Of a DNA stretch of 64,000 bases, positions 44,313 through 56,508 are shown in pieces. Made by a program: the position numbers and the translations under genes. The stretch is from Galeruca laticollis (taxonomy: Eukaryota > Arthropoda > Insecta > Coleoptera > Chrysomelidae), in the NCBI GenBank assembly GCA_963921935.1, contig OY998176.1, forward strand, positions 178,122,445 to 178,186,444, written 5' to 3'. A model generated the notes under the pieces. The model had not been told where the DNA came from. It saw only the letters and a program-made list of their open reading frames with translations, and made no database searches. Position 1 is the stretch's first letter. The number at the start of each line of letters is the position of its first letter.

Positions 44313-47300
44313 TTGTTGTTCGACATGGCAGATATAGCTAAAAACAAACGAACGGCCCTAAAGGCTGCACTTACACGATTTGATAATTACTTTAAGGCCC
44401 TTAAAGTGAGCAAATCATTATCAGACACAGATTTATTAAAATTAGAAATGCGCCTACAAAGAATTAATACATATTTAGATGATTTTGACAGTGCTCAGTC
44501 AATTATTGAAGTATCAGACTTAATTTCGGAAACAAATCCTGCTGAGCACACCTTAGAAAGGGAAAGCTTTGAAAATAAGTTTCATTCAATCACTTCTGAG
44601 GCTCGTAAATTCTTATTAGATAAAATGCCTAAATCAACGCCAAATGTGTGTAATAATACGGTCAGTACACTTTCTAATCATTCAAATGAGGATGTGTTAG
44701 ACAACATTAAATTACCTGAGATTAATTTACCTACATTTGACGGATCATACGATCATTGGCTATTTTTTAGGGATACATTTGGTTCATTAATATACGAAAA
44801 TAAACAACTCACGGCTATTAAAAAATTTCATTACTTGCGCCTTTCTTTAAAGAACATAGCAGCTGAGACAATATCATCCTTAGAAATATCCGACGCGAAT
44901 AACGACGTCGCATGGAAAATTCTGAATGAGAGATTTGAAAACAAACGAATTCTAGTTAACAATCATGTTAGTGTCATTTTTAATTTGCCTTCTTTGTCGC
45001 GTGAATCTTGCAAAGGTCTCAGAGAGCTACTTGATGGCACTCAGAAACACATTGGCGCTTTGAAGGTTTTAAAAATACCCACGGAACACTGGGATGTTTT
45101 AATTTGCCACATTGTTACGTCAAAATATGACAATGTTACCAGACGCGCTTGGGAATCTGCACTATCAGACAACCTACCTACTTATAAGAAACTAATTGAC
45201 TTTCTAAAGGAGAGATGTCGTATTTTAGAATCTGTTGAGTACAATTCTTCTAAATTTACTAAACAATTTACGCAACCAAACACGTTTCATACTAAAGGAA
45301 CTCATTCCTTTTTGACAACTGACAACAAACAATGTTCTTTCTGTAAAAGGGATCATCTTGTGTACACTTGTCCCAAATGTCTTCAACTTACTACCATTGA
45401 TAGATTGAACGCTGCTAAACAAAATCGATTATGTATTAATTGTCTTGCTCCAAATCACTCCACAAAACAATGCCGTTCATCCGGCTGCAGGAAGTGTGGG
45501 CGAATTCATCACACACTTTTACATTTCAATAACACTGATGCTTCTAATTCCAAGCCACACCCAGTTGAACCCAACACATCTGTAGATAGTTCCGAGAACA
45601 ATTCTTTACCAAATCAGCCTTCTACCGCTTTATCGACACAAACGGGCATACAGTCACCTTGCAGTTTTCTTGTTAATGAGCGCTCTACAACAAACCTCGT
45701 TTTGCTATCCACTGCATGGATAAAGGTCTTTGACGCCACAGGTAAGTCTCATTCATGTAGAGTTTTACTGGACAGCGGAAGTCAGTCGAACTTCATTTCT
45801 GAAAGACTATGCAATATATTAAAATTACCTATAGAAAGAATAAAATATTCGGTAACCGGTATTAGTCAGAAAATTGAAACTATAAATTCTAGAGTTGTCG
45901 CTAAAATTCAGTCAAACACTTCTAACTTCCAAGCACAACTATCTTGCTTGGTGCTTCCCAACATCACAGGTAATATTCCGGCTGCATCCTTTGACACCAC
46001 CTCACTACAAATTCCGAAGAATATTGTTTTAGCTGATCCATACTTCAATTCTTCCAAACCAATCGACCTGCTTATTGGAGCTGACATTTTTTGGCAATTA
46101 ATCAACATTGGACAAGTCAAGCTCGGACGAGGACTTCCCATTCTTCAAAAAACACAGTTTGGATGGGTGATTTCTGGACCTATGAGTATTCAATTGGATT
46201 CGACTACTCCTTCTAATTCACAATGTTTCCTTTCTCACACATTACATGATCAATTAAACAAATTCTGGGAATTGGAAGAATATTCCGAAGTAAAACTTCT
46301 ATCACCAGAAGAAACCTCCTGTGAAGAACATTTTTCACAACACACGACTAGGGCTGCCGACGGTATGTTTATAGTACGACTCCCACTCAAAAAACCTATC
46401 GAATTACTTGGAGACTCAAAGACAATCGCCTTTAACCGCTTCTTGACTCTAGAACGAAAACTGGATGAAAATCCGGATCTTAAGCAAACATACCAGAACT
46501 TTATCTCAGAATATGAATCACTTGGTCACATGTCTTTATCTAAAAATCAATCAGACAATTCAGGCTATTTTCTACCCCATCATTGCGTGCTGAAAATGAG
46601 TTCAAGCACTACCCAACTTCGCGTCGTTTTTGACGCTTCCTGCAAAACTAATTCAGGATTTTCTCTAAATGACTTACTTATGATTGGACCTAATGTTCAA
46701 AGTAGCCTCTTTTCCATTTTATTACGATATCGCATGCATCCTATTGTATTAAGCGGCGACATCGAAAAAATGTATCGTCAAGTATATTTGGCAGAGGATC
46801 AACGCATTCTCTGGCGACCTAATAACAATGATGAAGTCAAGGTATATGATTTGTCCACCGTGACATATGGCACGGCATCTGCCGCATTTCTCGCTACAAG
46901 AGCATTACAGGAGGTAAGCAAGTTGAACATCAATGACGATCCCAAGATTTCAAACATTATAGAAACAGATTTCTACGTGGATGATTTACTCACAGGAGGC
47001 CAGAACATTGAAGATGTTAAGCAGATAAAAGAAAGGATTCATAGCATCTTACTAAAATATGGTTTTCCACTTAGAACGTGGGCTTCGAATGAAGCATCAC
47101 TTACTTGTGATTCTTCTGTAAGTTCTCGATCATTTGATTCTAGCAACCCTTCCAAAACTTTAGGGTTATTATGAAATCATGCTTCTGACACACTTGAGTA
47201 CAGCATAGCTGTTCACGAATTGAATAAACGAATTACAAAACGCACAATCCTAGCCTCAATTGCCCAAATTTTTGACCCACTTCGTCTCCTCTCTCCTGTA

Positions 47301-48980
47301 ACGATTACCGCAAAAATAATATTACAACAACTTTGGAGACTTAAAATAGCCTGGGACGAGTCAATACCAATGAATTTATTCACAACTTGGTCTGTTTACA
47401 GAACCCAACTTGTAGAATTGAATAAACCCAACATACCCCGTCTTACACCATGTGGTAATCCTACTCAGATTCAACTACACGGATTCTCTGACGCCGCGGA
47501 ACCCGCTTATGGGGCTAGCGCTTACATACGCTCCACTGATTCTTTTGGTAACACATGTTGTAATCTTCTATGCGCAAAAACGCGAGTTTCTCCCCTCAAG
47601 CAAGTTACAATACCTCGTCTAGAACTTTGTGCTGCCCTACTTCTGGCAAATTTAATGAAAACAGTTTTATCCGCTATATCAGTCGAATTTAACAACAAAT
47701 ACTATTGGTGTGACTCTACCATAGTATTAGCCTGGATCAAATCATCTCCTCATCTTCTAAAAACATTCGTTGCGAATAGAATTTCGCAGATTCAATCTAT
47801 GACTACTTCTAATGAATGGAAATACATCAAAACTACCGACAATCCAGCAGACTTACTCACCAGAGGCATGCCACCTCTTAACTTAATTGATTCCGACTTA
47901 TGGTTTCATGGACCTTGTTGGTTAATTAAAGATCAATGGCCAAATCACACTTTCGATCACTCAAACACTGATGTTTCTGAGCTACGAAACGTGCCTCTTG
48001 TTCTCGTTTCTTTAGACAAACATCAATCTAATGATATTTTGAATCATATATCTAAACACTCAAATCTGATTAAACTATATCGCATTTTCGCTTATGTACT
48101 TCGTTTTAAAAACATTTTAAATAAAAAATCAAAATCTTACAAAACTTCAAATGAGATCTCCGCTCAAGAACTTTCAGATTCTTTATATAAACTTATAAGC
48201 CTGGTACAAGCAGACACATTTTCTGAAGAATACATTGCCCTACGCGATGGTAATAAGATCCCCAACAAATCAAAACTTTTGACGTTAAATCCCTTTTTCG
48301 ATCACACTCACAATATCATACGAGTTGGCGGTCGTCTTCAATATTCTGACAATGATTTTCAAAAGAAACATCCGATTGTATTACCTCCCAACCATCGACT
48401 TACTCTTCTGATTGCCCAACATGAACACATAAAACTGCTCCACTCAGGTCCACAATTAACTCTCGCTTCACTACGTGAGCGTTTCTGGCCAATCAGCGGA
48501 AGAAATTTGGTAAAGCGTGTCTATCACAATTGCATAACTTGTTTTCGTTTTAATGCGAAATCCACACAATACATTATGGGCAATCTACCTAAGGATCGAA
48601 TAACACCTTCCCGACCGTTCTCCATATCAGGAGTCGATTACGCTGGCCCTTTTCTCCTTAGAGACCGTAAGGGGCGTAATTTTAAAACTTCCAAGGCTTA
48701 TATAGCTTTGTTTATTTGTTTTGCCACGAAGGCTTTACACTTGGAGGTTGTAAGTGACCTAGCGAGTGAAACGTTTCTGGCTGCTTTGTACAGATTCATG
48801 TCCCGAAGAGGCAAATGCTTACAAATATATTCAGATCAAGGTACAACTATCGTTGGCGCGAATAACGACCTTGAGACTTTCTTTGAACATAATTCAGCTG
48901 CCATTTCGAATGACCTAACAGGTCGGGGTATACAGTGGAATTTTATACCGCCTCGCGCACCTCACTTTGGAGGACTCTAA
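44313..48980 (+). pseudogene. gag-pol: BEL-2 Gag-Pro-RT-RNase H-integrase with one internal stop
   Basis: Start at 44313, or at the second ATG 44325 (MADIAKNKRTALKA) which matches BEL Gag starts better. The capsid region has LPTFDGSYDHWLFF. Zinc knuckles: CSFCKRDHLVYTCPKC and LCINCLAPNHSTKQC. Protease: CRVLLDSGSQSNFIS, then DLLIGADIFW. RT: LRVVFDASCKTNSGFSLNDL and FYVDDLLTGG. A TGA at 47172-47174 replaces the Trp of the family's LGLLW. RNase H: LHGFSDAAEPAYGASAYI. Integrase: GVDYAGPFLLRDRKGR, then YSDQGTTIVGA (the usual DNG is DQG), ending at a TAA (48978-48980) where the family has GGLWEA. The frame continues after it. Confidence 0.92.
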
Positions 48981-49526
48981 GAGTGTAGTGTAAAGTCGGT
49001 TAAGTACCATTCGAAACGTGTTATCGGTAATTCAACCTCAACATTCGAGGAGTTTGTCACAGTTCTTCATCAAATAGAGGCTTATTTGAATTCCAGACCC
49101 CTATGTCCTCTGTCTGACAATCCAAATGATCCAAACTCTCTCACACCAGCGCACTTCCTAATCGGAGAACCACTTACTACGATCCCGCAGGCAAATTTAC
49201 TGGGAGTAGCAGAAAATCGACTATCCAAATTCCAGCATAGGCAGCAAATGATACAACACTTTTGGTCACGTTGGAACAAAGAATACATTACAGAACTACA
49301 GACCCGCACAAAATGGAAACAACACCATGCACAATTATTGAAGCCAGGAGTACTGGTTATCATCAAGGAAGATGGCCTTCCACCTTTGAAATGGAGAACA
49401 GGCAGAGTAATTCAGATACATCCTGGGCACGATGGCATCATCCGCACTGTATCCATCAAAACCGTTACAGGAACATTCAAGCGTCCTGTGACTAAGGTTG
49501 CTATCCTACCTAATCAAGTTTTTTAA
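48981..49526 (+). pseudogene. pol: BEL-2 integrase C-terminus
   Basis: Same frame as 44313-48980, after the stop at 48978-48980. It carries SVKYHSKRVIG, the AYLNSRPLCPL block with the downstream catalytic-fold helix, LTPAHFLIGEPL, the W.RWNKEYITELQTRTKW block and the PPLKWRTGRVI C-terminal domain. Ends just before the polypurine tract TCAAGGGGGGCGG (49541-49553). Confidence 0.9.
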
Positions 49527-49555
49527 AAGCCTGGAGGCTTTCAAGGGGGGCGGTA

Positions 49556-49732
49556 TGTTCGGTACTGTGTAATGTCATGAGGAAGCGGCAGTCAAGTCAC
49601 ACACATATTTCTTTTTTTATTACGTTTATTATTCTTATGTCATTATTAATTAAAAAACTGTCAATACAAAAGTCATTGTAAAAATAAAGTTACGTTACGT
49701 GAAATACTAATAATTTGAACTCCTAAACAACA

Positions 49733-49736
<4 letters not shown>
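49556..49736 (+). repeat. BEL-2 3' LTR
   Basis: 181 bp copy of the 5' LTR, followed by resumption of the TA tract (49737-49780). Confidence 0.92.
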
Positions 49737-49780
<44 letters not shown>

Positions 49781-49787
<7 letters not shown>

Positions 49788-51300
49788 TTCAATATCGGTA
49801 TTTTATAGTTGTGGTGACAATTTGATATATATTATATTTATTATTTCTAGAATTGTGATAAAATTGTCGCAGCAACAATTATTGTACATGCAACTTTGAA
49901 AAAGCATGTAAGAAATTTCAATTTTGACAGTAGTTGTCCAAAAAATATGCCTGGCCCTAATAAATATTAATTTAGTGTTTCTAAAGATGAATTTATATAT
50001 AATCGACCTATTACTCTTCTCTCAGGATGGGATGAAACTGTTCAAAAAATTAATTATTCTAAATTTTTTTATTTTTAACGTATCTCTAAATGAACTGTTT
50101 CGCTATTGTTCAGAATCTCTAGTAACTGTATGTTTAATATCATAAAAGGCACTTCAAATATCTGATGACATTTACAATACTTCTGTCACTGAAAATTATC
50201 AACTGTCACTGATTTGATCGACAGTTTTATTTAATGCAAAATGTTCTGAATTTTCTGAAATTATATGTTATAGAAATACTGCAGTGAGTTGGAATGCAAA
50301 ATTCTATATTATACGACGAGATAACAAATTATCAATTTAATATTCCCCAAATTATTACAAAAGAACAACAGTCGTAATTTCTACGAAACTTTAAATTAGA
50401 ACAACCTAGATACTTAAAATTAATCTGATGAAAAAAACGTTTAATAAAAGTTCCAATCGTTGATTTGAATCTTGACGTGTATAAATGTCAAATACAAGCT
50501 TCAATCAAATTTGTCTAATTCAAAATTTTTCTTCTCTGATGTTAATTTCCTTATATGAATTGTTAATTTTGTTTGCAATCAAATATCTAATAGATACATC
50601 TATCTCAAATTTTATTTAAAATGGCCTTATTATTTCTCGAGAAATTATAGTAAAAACTGGAGCGGACTCACCAACTAAGAACAGGATAACTCGTACAATT
50701 CTAAATGACTTTAGAATTCTGGATACATTCTAAATTTTTTTATTCAGAAATCTCGAAACACATTCACTACATACGATGCAATTCTTATTTGAATTATGCA
50801 CGCACTGGCTAAATAATGAATGGCTTTTTAATCTGGTTGTATTGATATACCATTTCTACTATCTACACCACAAACTTGAGACAACTCTAATTCTGATGTT
50901 GCCTCTTCGGGGTTTCAAAATCAACTAACTAAACTTTTGCAAAATAAATATATCTCCTTTCCGTTGGTTACGATTTTCTTGTTTTTTGAAAAAATTACTA
51001 ATTTATGTCTTTCAATAACCAAGTGAGATTTTGAATTATTTTATTATACTTGTAATGCTGCTAGCAGATCTATATTTTGAAATTTCAAATATTTTCTCCA
51101 AATAATAATCTGCTCTATCTATCATTAGATATATTCTACACAAATGTTATCAGAAATTGAAATGTCAAATTTGATATTTATACTGAATCTTTCAGAATTA
51201 GTGACTTTACATATAGCACAGTGTGTATCGAAAGTATGGCAGCCAAATATAAATAAAGTTCCTTATGTTCAACATTTCTTTTAAATTTCAAATAGAGGAT
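49781..51300. other. no recognisable gene
   Basis: AT-rich decayed DNA; the 49924-50145 open frame has no domain and is Leu/Phe/Ile-rich as expected by chance at this composition. Confidence 0.4.
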
Positions 51301-51311
51301 CTGTATTAATT

Positions 51312-51312
51312 T

Positions 51313-51350
<38 letters not shown>

Positions 51351-51420
51351 ATACAGATATAGTTATATATATATATATATTTATTTATATATATATATAT
51401 ATTTTTATATATATATATAT
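51312..51420. repeat. TA-rich repeat tract, left of the hairpin
   Basis: Alternating (TA)n with TATTTATTTATA interruptions. Confidence 0.9.
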
Positions 51421-51458
51421 AAAGAAGATGTAGGAATATCGCGTGATATGTTAACAAC

Positions 51459-51648
51459 AACAACAAAGAGATTCATGGGTAATTCACGCAAAATAAAGGG
51501 TTACTGAAATAGAGTGGTAACCGTGGACATGCATGTTTATGCCGTGCTGAAGAGGCAAAATGGGCCAGAAACATGCATGTCCACGGTTACCACTCTATTT
51601 CAGTAACCCTTTATTTTGCGTGAATTACCCATGAATCTCTTTGTTGTT
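51459..51648. repeat. perfect long hairpin, 80-bp arms
   Basis: 51459-51538 and 51569-51648 are exact reverse complements over all 80 bases that I compared. The 30-base centre (51539-51568) contains CTGAAGAGGCAAAATGGGCC. TA-rich tracts lie on both sides. No open frame. The centre plus the AGAAAC start of the right arm resembles a PLE hammerhead core with CTGAAGA in place of CTGATGA; this is only a suggestion. Confidence 0.92.
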
Positions 51649-51669
51649 ATATATAAATATATATATATT

Positions 51670-51765
<96 letters not shown>
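51649..51765. repeat. TA-rich repeat tract, right of the hairpin
   Basis: (TA)n with TATAAATA interruptions up to the errantivirus-like 5' end. Confidence 0.9.
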
Positions 51766-51766
<1 letters not shown>

Positions 51767-52290
51767 TACGCCATTGCCCTTAGGTGGACAGTATATTGTG
51801 CTGATCAAGTATTTATATTATTGTAGAATTGCTTAGTTTGTGTTTGTTACGAGGTTAGTTAAAATCATGTTTATAATAAAAAAGTTAGTCTTGTATTTGA
51901 AATTGTTGTATCAGTTTGTCTCAGAAATAAAGTTAGTTTTTAAAGACTCGGTTTCAGTAAATTAAAAGTTAAGTGGCGCAGTCAGTAGGATAGTCAATCG
52001 AAAGTTAAAGCATATAACATTCGGTTCGTTTCTACGATTTATTGACTATTCGATCAAGTGAATTTTAATTATTGGAACTCTTAGTTGGGCGAACTGAGTA
52101 ACTCAACTAGAAGATCTGTGTTGTGCGAGAAACCGGAAGAATCAAGAGCAGATTGGTTGTTCCTGTGCAGTCCGAGCCAATGGTAAGGATCTTCGTTCTA
52201 TTACTGTAAGTGTTTTTACGTCATATAGAGGGAATATTAATTATTTTTCTGACACATCTGACGATTCTGACTTAAATTCTGATTCAAATT
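51766..52290 (+). mobile_element. errantivirus-like element A: 5' LTR end, primer site, leader, gag start
   Basis: LTR-like sequence leads to TGGCGCAGTCAGTAGGATAG (51974-51993), a primer site of the 17.6/297 type. The leader that follows matches the inverted leader at 56218-56508 at about 97 percent by eye. The first gag codons (SYRGNINYFSDTSDDSD) begin at about 52210. The matching stops at 52290, where minus-strand integrase sequence takes over. The outer LTR boundary is not resolved and no second LTR exists in the window. Confidence 0.75.
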
Positions 52291-53188
52291 TACAACAGAA
52301 TTTTTTAACTCAGTTCTATTATCCGAGATTATTTGTTCTGGTATACAATGGTGTGTAAAATATTCAATTAGACTATGAGCTACTTCTATTCCTTGTCTAG
52401 ATTTTAATTCATACATTTGACCATATTCAGAGAATGTATCTATTATCGTAAGAAATTTACTATTTTCTAAGGTTATCGTGTCTAAATGCAAAATTTGGAA
52501 AGGTTTAGTAGCTGTTGGAGTAACATTTAAAAATGGTTTTATCGGTTTTCTATCATATTTGCTTAACTGGCAAACTTCGCATTCGTTTATATAAGTTTGT
52601 ATAGATGCTCTTTGATTAGGCCAATAATACAAAGCTTTCAATTGATTTTCAGTTTTATCTAGACCTCTATGATTAGTCTTACCCTCGTGATAATTTTGAA
52701 TAACTTCTTAACTTCATTTAAAGGAGCATCTATTAAATTTTTATTACATTTAACAAAGTCAATTTGAGAATCTTGAAAGTGATTTTGTGGAATAACACTG
52801 AATTTTTCATAAATTGGGTACTGGAAATAAATAAAATATTTAGTTTTAGGTACTATGTATTCTTTCACGAAATTAATCACATCTTGCTCAAAAGTATTTT
52901 TAGATAATTGTACAATATTTCTTTGTTTATTTTCATAGAGTTTTATAATAGTGGGTATGGCTAGTTCGAAATTTACTTCTGTAAATATTAATTGATTTTA
53001 ACCAATATTTATCGCTGAATCTGAAATTGGTATACCGATTACAGGATTTTCTTCATTTGTATGAACTGTGATGTCTTCGTCATTCTAAAAACATATATTA
53101 AGCCAATCACAAGTTAGGTTACTGCTTGGTCTTCAGAAATAACTACTAAACATCAGGAAGGCATAAAATGAAATGTAACTTCTGTCAT
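52291..53188 (-). pseudogene. errantivirus-like element B: integrase fragment and linker
   Basis: The minus strand reads LYYWPNQRASIQTYINECEV, then CQLSKYDRKP (zinc-binding half), IDTFSEYGQMYELKSRQG (core) and IISDNRTELKNS, ending at the junction with element A near 52290. Upstream on the minus strand (52659-52880) lies a broken linker. The core is cut just after the second catalytic Asp, so the third acidic residue and C-terminus are missing. Confidence 0.8.
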
Positions 53189-53307
53189 TCTGACGATGGT
53201 ATTGATTTATCGAAACAATTGTCAATTTTTTAGAATTTTCAATAACTTTTATTATATTGTGGAATTAACTAGAGACCATGAGTTTCATTTAAAAACACTA
53301 ATATGAG
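53189..53307. mobile_element. half copy of the 15440-15648 MITE
   Basis: One arm plus centre: GACGATGGTATTGATTTATC ... ending CATTTAAAAACACTAA. Aligns to the right half (and the complement of the left half) of the MITE at 15440-15648. It interrupts element B between RNase H and integrase. Confidence 0.85.
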
Positions 53308-53382
53308 CATATTCCACGAAATAAGGGTTGAGACAGTTAATTTCATCATCATTATTGTTACTTTCATTATCCGTTTCAACTA

Positions 53383-53985
53383 TTAGAGATCTAGTATAAT
53401 CGGGAGATGATGAGAGTTTTTATTAAATTTGTCCATATAAACTAACAAATTTTTAGAACATTGGGGTTCTTGTAATTCAGTTTCATTAATATTTATTTGA
53501 ATTCGGGACAAACAATCGCTATTGGTATTTAAAGCATCTTTTTTGTATACGATATCATAATCATATTCTTCAAGTTTCAAGCGCCATCTGACAAGCTTTG
53601 AACTTGGATCTTTGAGTGAGAATAACCATTGAAGTGGTTTATGGTCGGTAACTATTGTAAATTTTCTGCCAAAAAGATACGGGCGGAAGTATTTCGCTGC
53701 CCAAACTATGGCAATAAGTTCTTTCTCGATTACAGAGTAGTTGCATTCTGAATCATTTAAGGTTCTGCTGGCGTAAGCCACAGGTGAATCAGAGCCTATT
53801 TTGCCTTGACTTAAAACAGCACCTAAAGCATAACTGCTGGCGTCTGTGGTAAGGTTGAAGGGTTTTGTAAAATCTGGATATTGAAGTATTGGTTCATTTA
53901 TCAACAGATTTTTACACATTTCAAAACATTCTTCATAATCTGAATCATTTACATTGATAATTGCATCTTTTTTCAATCTGATAGT
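53383..53985 (-). pseudogene. element B RNase H
   Basis: The minus-strand frame has LTTDASSYALGAVLSQG, the VIEKELIAIVWAAKYFRPYL block, IVTDHKPLQWLFSLKDP and DYDIVYKKDALNTNSDCLSR: the RNase H and following tether of Ty3/Gypsy. Similar throughout to element C (59270-59640), same family. Active-site Asp and Glu residues appear present; broken from RT by frameshifts. Confidence 0.88.
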
Positions 53986-54600
53986 TAAATTGCCAAAAAT
54001 TTATCTGGGTTCAGTTTTACACCTTCTGGCGCGACAATATGTCCTAGATATGCTACTTCTTTTCGCAAGAATTCGCATCAATCAATTTGTAATTTAAAAT
54101 TAAAATCTCTCAATCTATTGAATTCTTCTTTCAAATTTGTTATGTGTTCTTGTAAGCTGGTACTGAACACAATTATATCATCAAGGTACACCAAACATTT
54201 CTCGTTCTATATACCTCTTAGGATATTGTCCATGACCCCTTGAAAGGTTGCAGGAGCCCCTTTTAGACCCATGGGCATGCGCACATATTCATAGTGCTCA
54301 TTTTCAATATTAAAGGCTGTTTTCGGAATATGCTCCTCAGCCATCTCGATCTGATGGAAACCAGAAGCGAGATCTAATGTTGTAAAATATTGACAACGTC
54401 CAAGCTTATCTAGTAACGTTGTAATATCGGACAATGGATATCGATCTCCAATTGTGATCTCATTCAGCTTTCGATAATCAACAACGAGTCGATACTTTGG
54501 TTTTGAGAAGCATCTAGCTTCTTTGGAAGTATCCAGATATTGCTCGACCACGGAGAGCTGAACGGCCTAATAATATTATCATTTAACATTTTTTGAATTT
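53986..54600 (-). pseudogene. element B reverse transcriptase
   Basis: 54551-54207 (minus) holds YRLVVDYRKLNEITIGDRYP, the LGRCQYFTTLDLASGFHQIE palm and MPMGLKGAPATFQGVMDNIL. The catalytic YLDD block is readable in a shifted frame at about 54180-54195, then LGHIVAPEGVKLNPD around 54020-54065 in a further frame. Several frameshifts and a stop make it inactive. Confidence 0.87.
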
Positions 54601-54674
54601 GTTTTTGAATTTCCGTTCGGTGAATCTTAGGATATCTGTATGATTTTGAGTAAATAGGTATATTATTAGAAGTT

Positions 54675-55085
54675 TTAAGTTATTTTACTTGTGAAAGTGA
54701 GCTGATTTCCTTCAACATGAAATATATCACTATACTGTTGAACTAATTTTGATACAGATTGTTTCTCTTCAGAATTCATATGTTCAGTTCTAACTTCCGA
54801 AACATCAAATTTAACATTTTCAGAATAAATATTATTAAAATCGAAGTCGAAAACGCAATATTCTAAATCAAGCGGTTTCCTATAATTAAACATTTTTGGG
54901 ACTGGAATAAAAGTGCAGAAATTTTGTTGACTGCTACCAAAGGCAGATTTTACATGGAATGGTTTTTTGACATAAAATTTTTGGAAATATTTTTCAGCTA
55001 CAGCTGGTGTCACAAAGGATCTTGTGCTACCAGTATCAATTAAAACTTTTAGATTTTGTTCTGGGAAAATTATATAGGGTAACAC
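54675..55085 (-). pseudogene. element B protease and RT lead-in
   Basis: Minus-strand open frame with the retropepsin block VLIDTGSTRSFVTPAVAEKY, a C-terminal acidic linker and LTFTSKI, the block preceding RT. Compared with element C the middle of this region is shortened (about 100 residues fewer), suggesting an internal deletion. Confidence 0.82.
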
Positions 55086-55250
55086 ACTTTCTGAATTATT
55101 TAGGTTTAATAATTCGATAATGTTTGATTTGGTTCCGAGGCTGGTGCCTCTATAAAATTATCGGATTCATCATTAGTGCAATCGGAATCGTCTATATCAT
55201 GGAGTTCTTCCGAAATAAAATTTCTAGGTTGATTAGGATTGTGTTGGAAC

Positions 55251-56275
55251 CTATTTTGATAATTTTGTACATATACTCATTGGAGTTGGATTTGGAAATC
55301 TTTGGTTCTGATTAGGTTTAAAGACGTTTTGACCATTATTATAAAAACCTGTATTATTCCTATTAGAAGGATTATAAGAAGTTGATGGACGATTTTGTGG
55401 GTTTGATGCGGGATTTCGATTAGTTTGTTGATAATTCTGCATAGAATTTGGCTTAGGAGGTGGCTGCCTATGTGCCAAATTATTTTGAAAATTGGTTTTA
55501 TTTTTATGAGAATAATTTTGCGTATTCAAATTTGAAAAAATATTTTTTGGATGATTATTCTGGGTCATATAAACTTGAAAATCATTTGTAAGAACATTTA
55601 AAGCAATATTTAAATTTTCTGGATTTTTCGTACTCAGGCGTAGCAATACTCTGAGTGCCAGATTTTTAAAGTAATGTCCTAAAATTGAATGTTCATTCAC
55701 ATTAGAATGTGTGATGAGATAAGAAATTTGAAGATTTATTAAATGTTGAATTCTATTATAAAATTCGAAAGGCGTTTCATTACCTTGTTTCATTTCTGAA
55801 AGTTCTATATTTAATGTGTAAATATCTCTTTTATCAGCATAAGTATTAAGAAGTGCATCTTTCAGATTTTCTTCTTATCGTACAAGAAGAAATGTTTATA
55901 GCTGCTTCACCTTTTATTTTTGCTAAGATGCTGGACATCAAATATTCATTTTGGAAATCCCCTACATCTACAGTATTATAAAACTTACTCACTAATTTCT
56001 CTGAAATTTCAATAAACCTAAGAAGTAATGGATTATTTCCATCAAATTCTGGTATCATATCCAGATAGTCTTTTTTCTAAAAAGGTAATTGTGGAGTAGC
56101 CATTTCATTAAAATTATTTATGGGAAAAAGTTTTGGTGATGCTAAGGTTAATTTTATTTTAGTGTTAAAAGAGTTTGAGCCTGAATTTGAATTATTTGAA
56201 TCAGAATTTGAGTCAGAATCGTCAGATGTGTCAGAAAAATAATTAATATTCCCTCTATATGACATAAAAACACTT
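55251..56275 (-). pseudogene. element B gag
   Basis: Starts at 56265 (MSYRGNINYFSDTSDDSD, Ser/Asp/Asn-rich). A stop near 56077 is followed by the capsid region (MIPEFDGNNPLLLRFIEISE at 56058) with a frameshift near 55850, then 55793-55251, a helical region and an Asn/Pro/Gln-rich tail with no clear zinc knuckle. Absence of CCHC and the Asn-rich tail are usual for 17.6/297-type Gags. About two disruptions. Confidence 0.8.
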
Positions 56276-56508
56276 ACAGTAATAGAACGAAGATCCTTTC
56301 CATTGGCTCGGACTGCACAGGAACAACCAATCTCCTCTTGATTCTTCCGGTTTCTCGCACAACACAGATCTTCTAGTTGAGTTACTCAGTTCGCCCAACT
56401 AAGAATTCCAATAATTAAAATTCACTTGTTCGAATAGTCAATAAATCGTAGAAACGAACCGAATGTTATATACTTCAACTTTCGATTGACTATCCTACTG
56501 ACTGCTAA
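56276..56508 (-). repeat. element B leader (inverted copy of element A leader), ends at primer site
   Basis: The reverse complement matches about 51977-52207. It ends in GCAGTCAGTAGGATAG, i.e. within the primer site, with no LTR beyond; the next base begins the plus-strand element C. Element B therefore starts at the primer site instead of at an LTR. Confidence 0.82.

Larger units (their letters stand above)
43484..49736 (+). mobile_element. BEL-2, BEL/Pao retrotransposon
   Basis: 181-bp LTRs (43484-43664 and 49556-49736) begin TGTTCGGTACTGTG and end CAACAAACA and differ at about three positions. ATATA lies on both sides, consistent with a 5-bp duplication though uninformative in a TA tract. 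The coding region stays in frame 3 throughout, with two in-frame stops. Confidence 0.94.

Noticed and set aside
51560..51580. True hammerhead in the hairpin loop
   Set aside because: CTGAAGA replaces CTGATGA and the would-be stem is mismatched; kept only as a suggestion of PLE ancestry.
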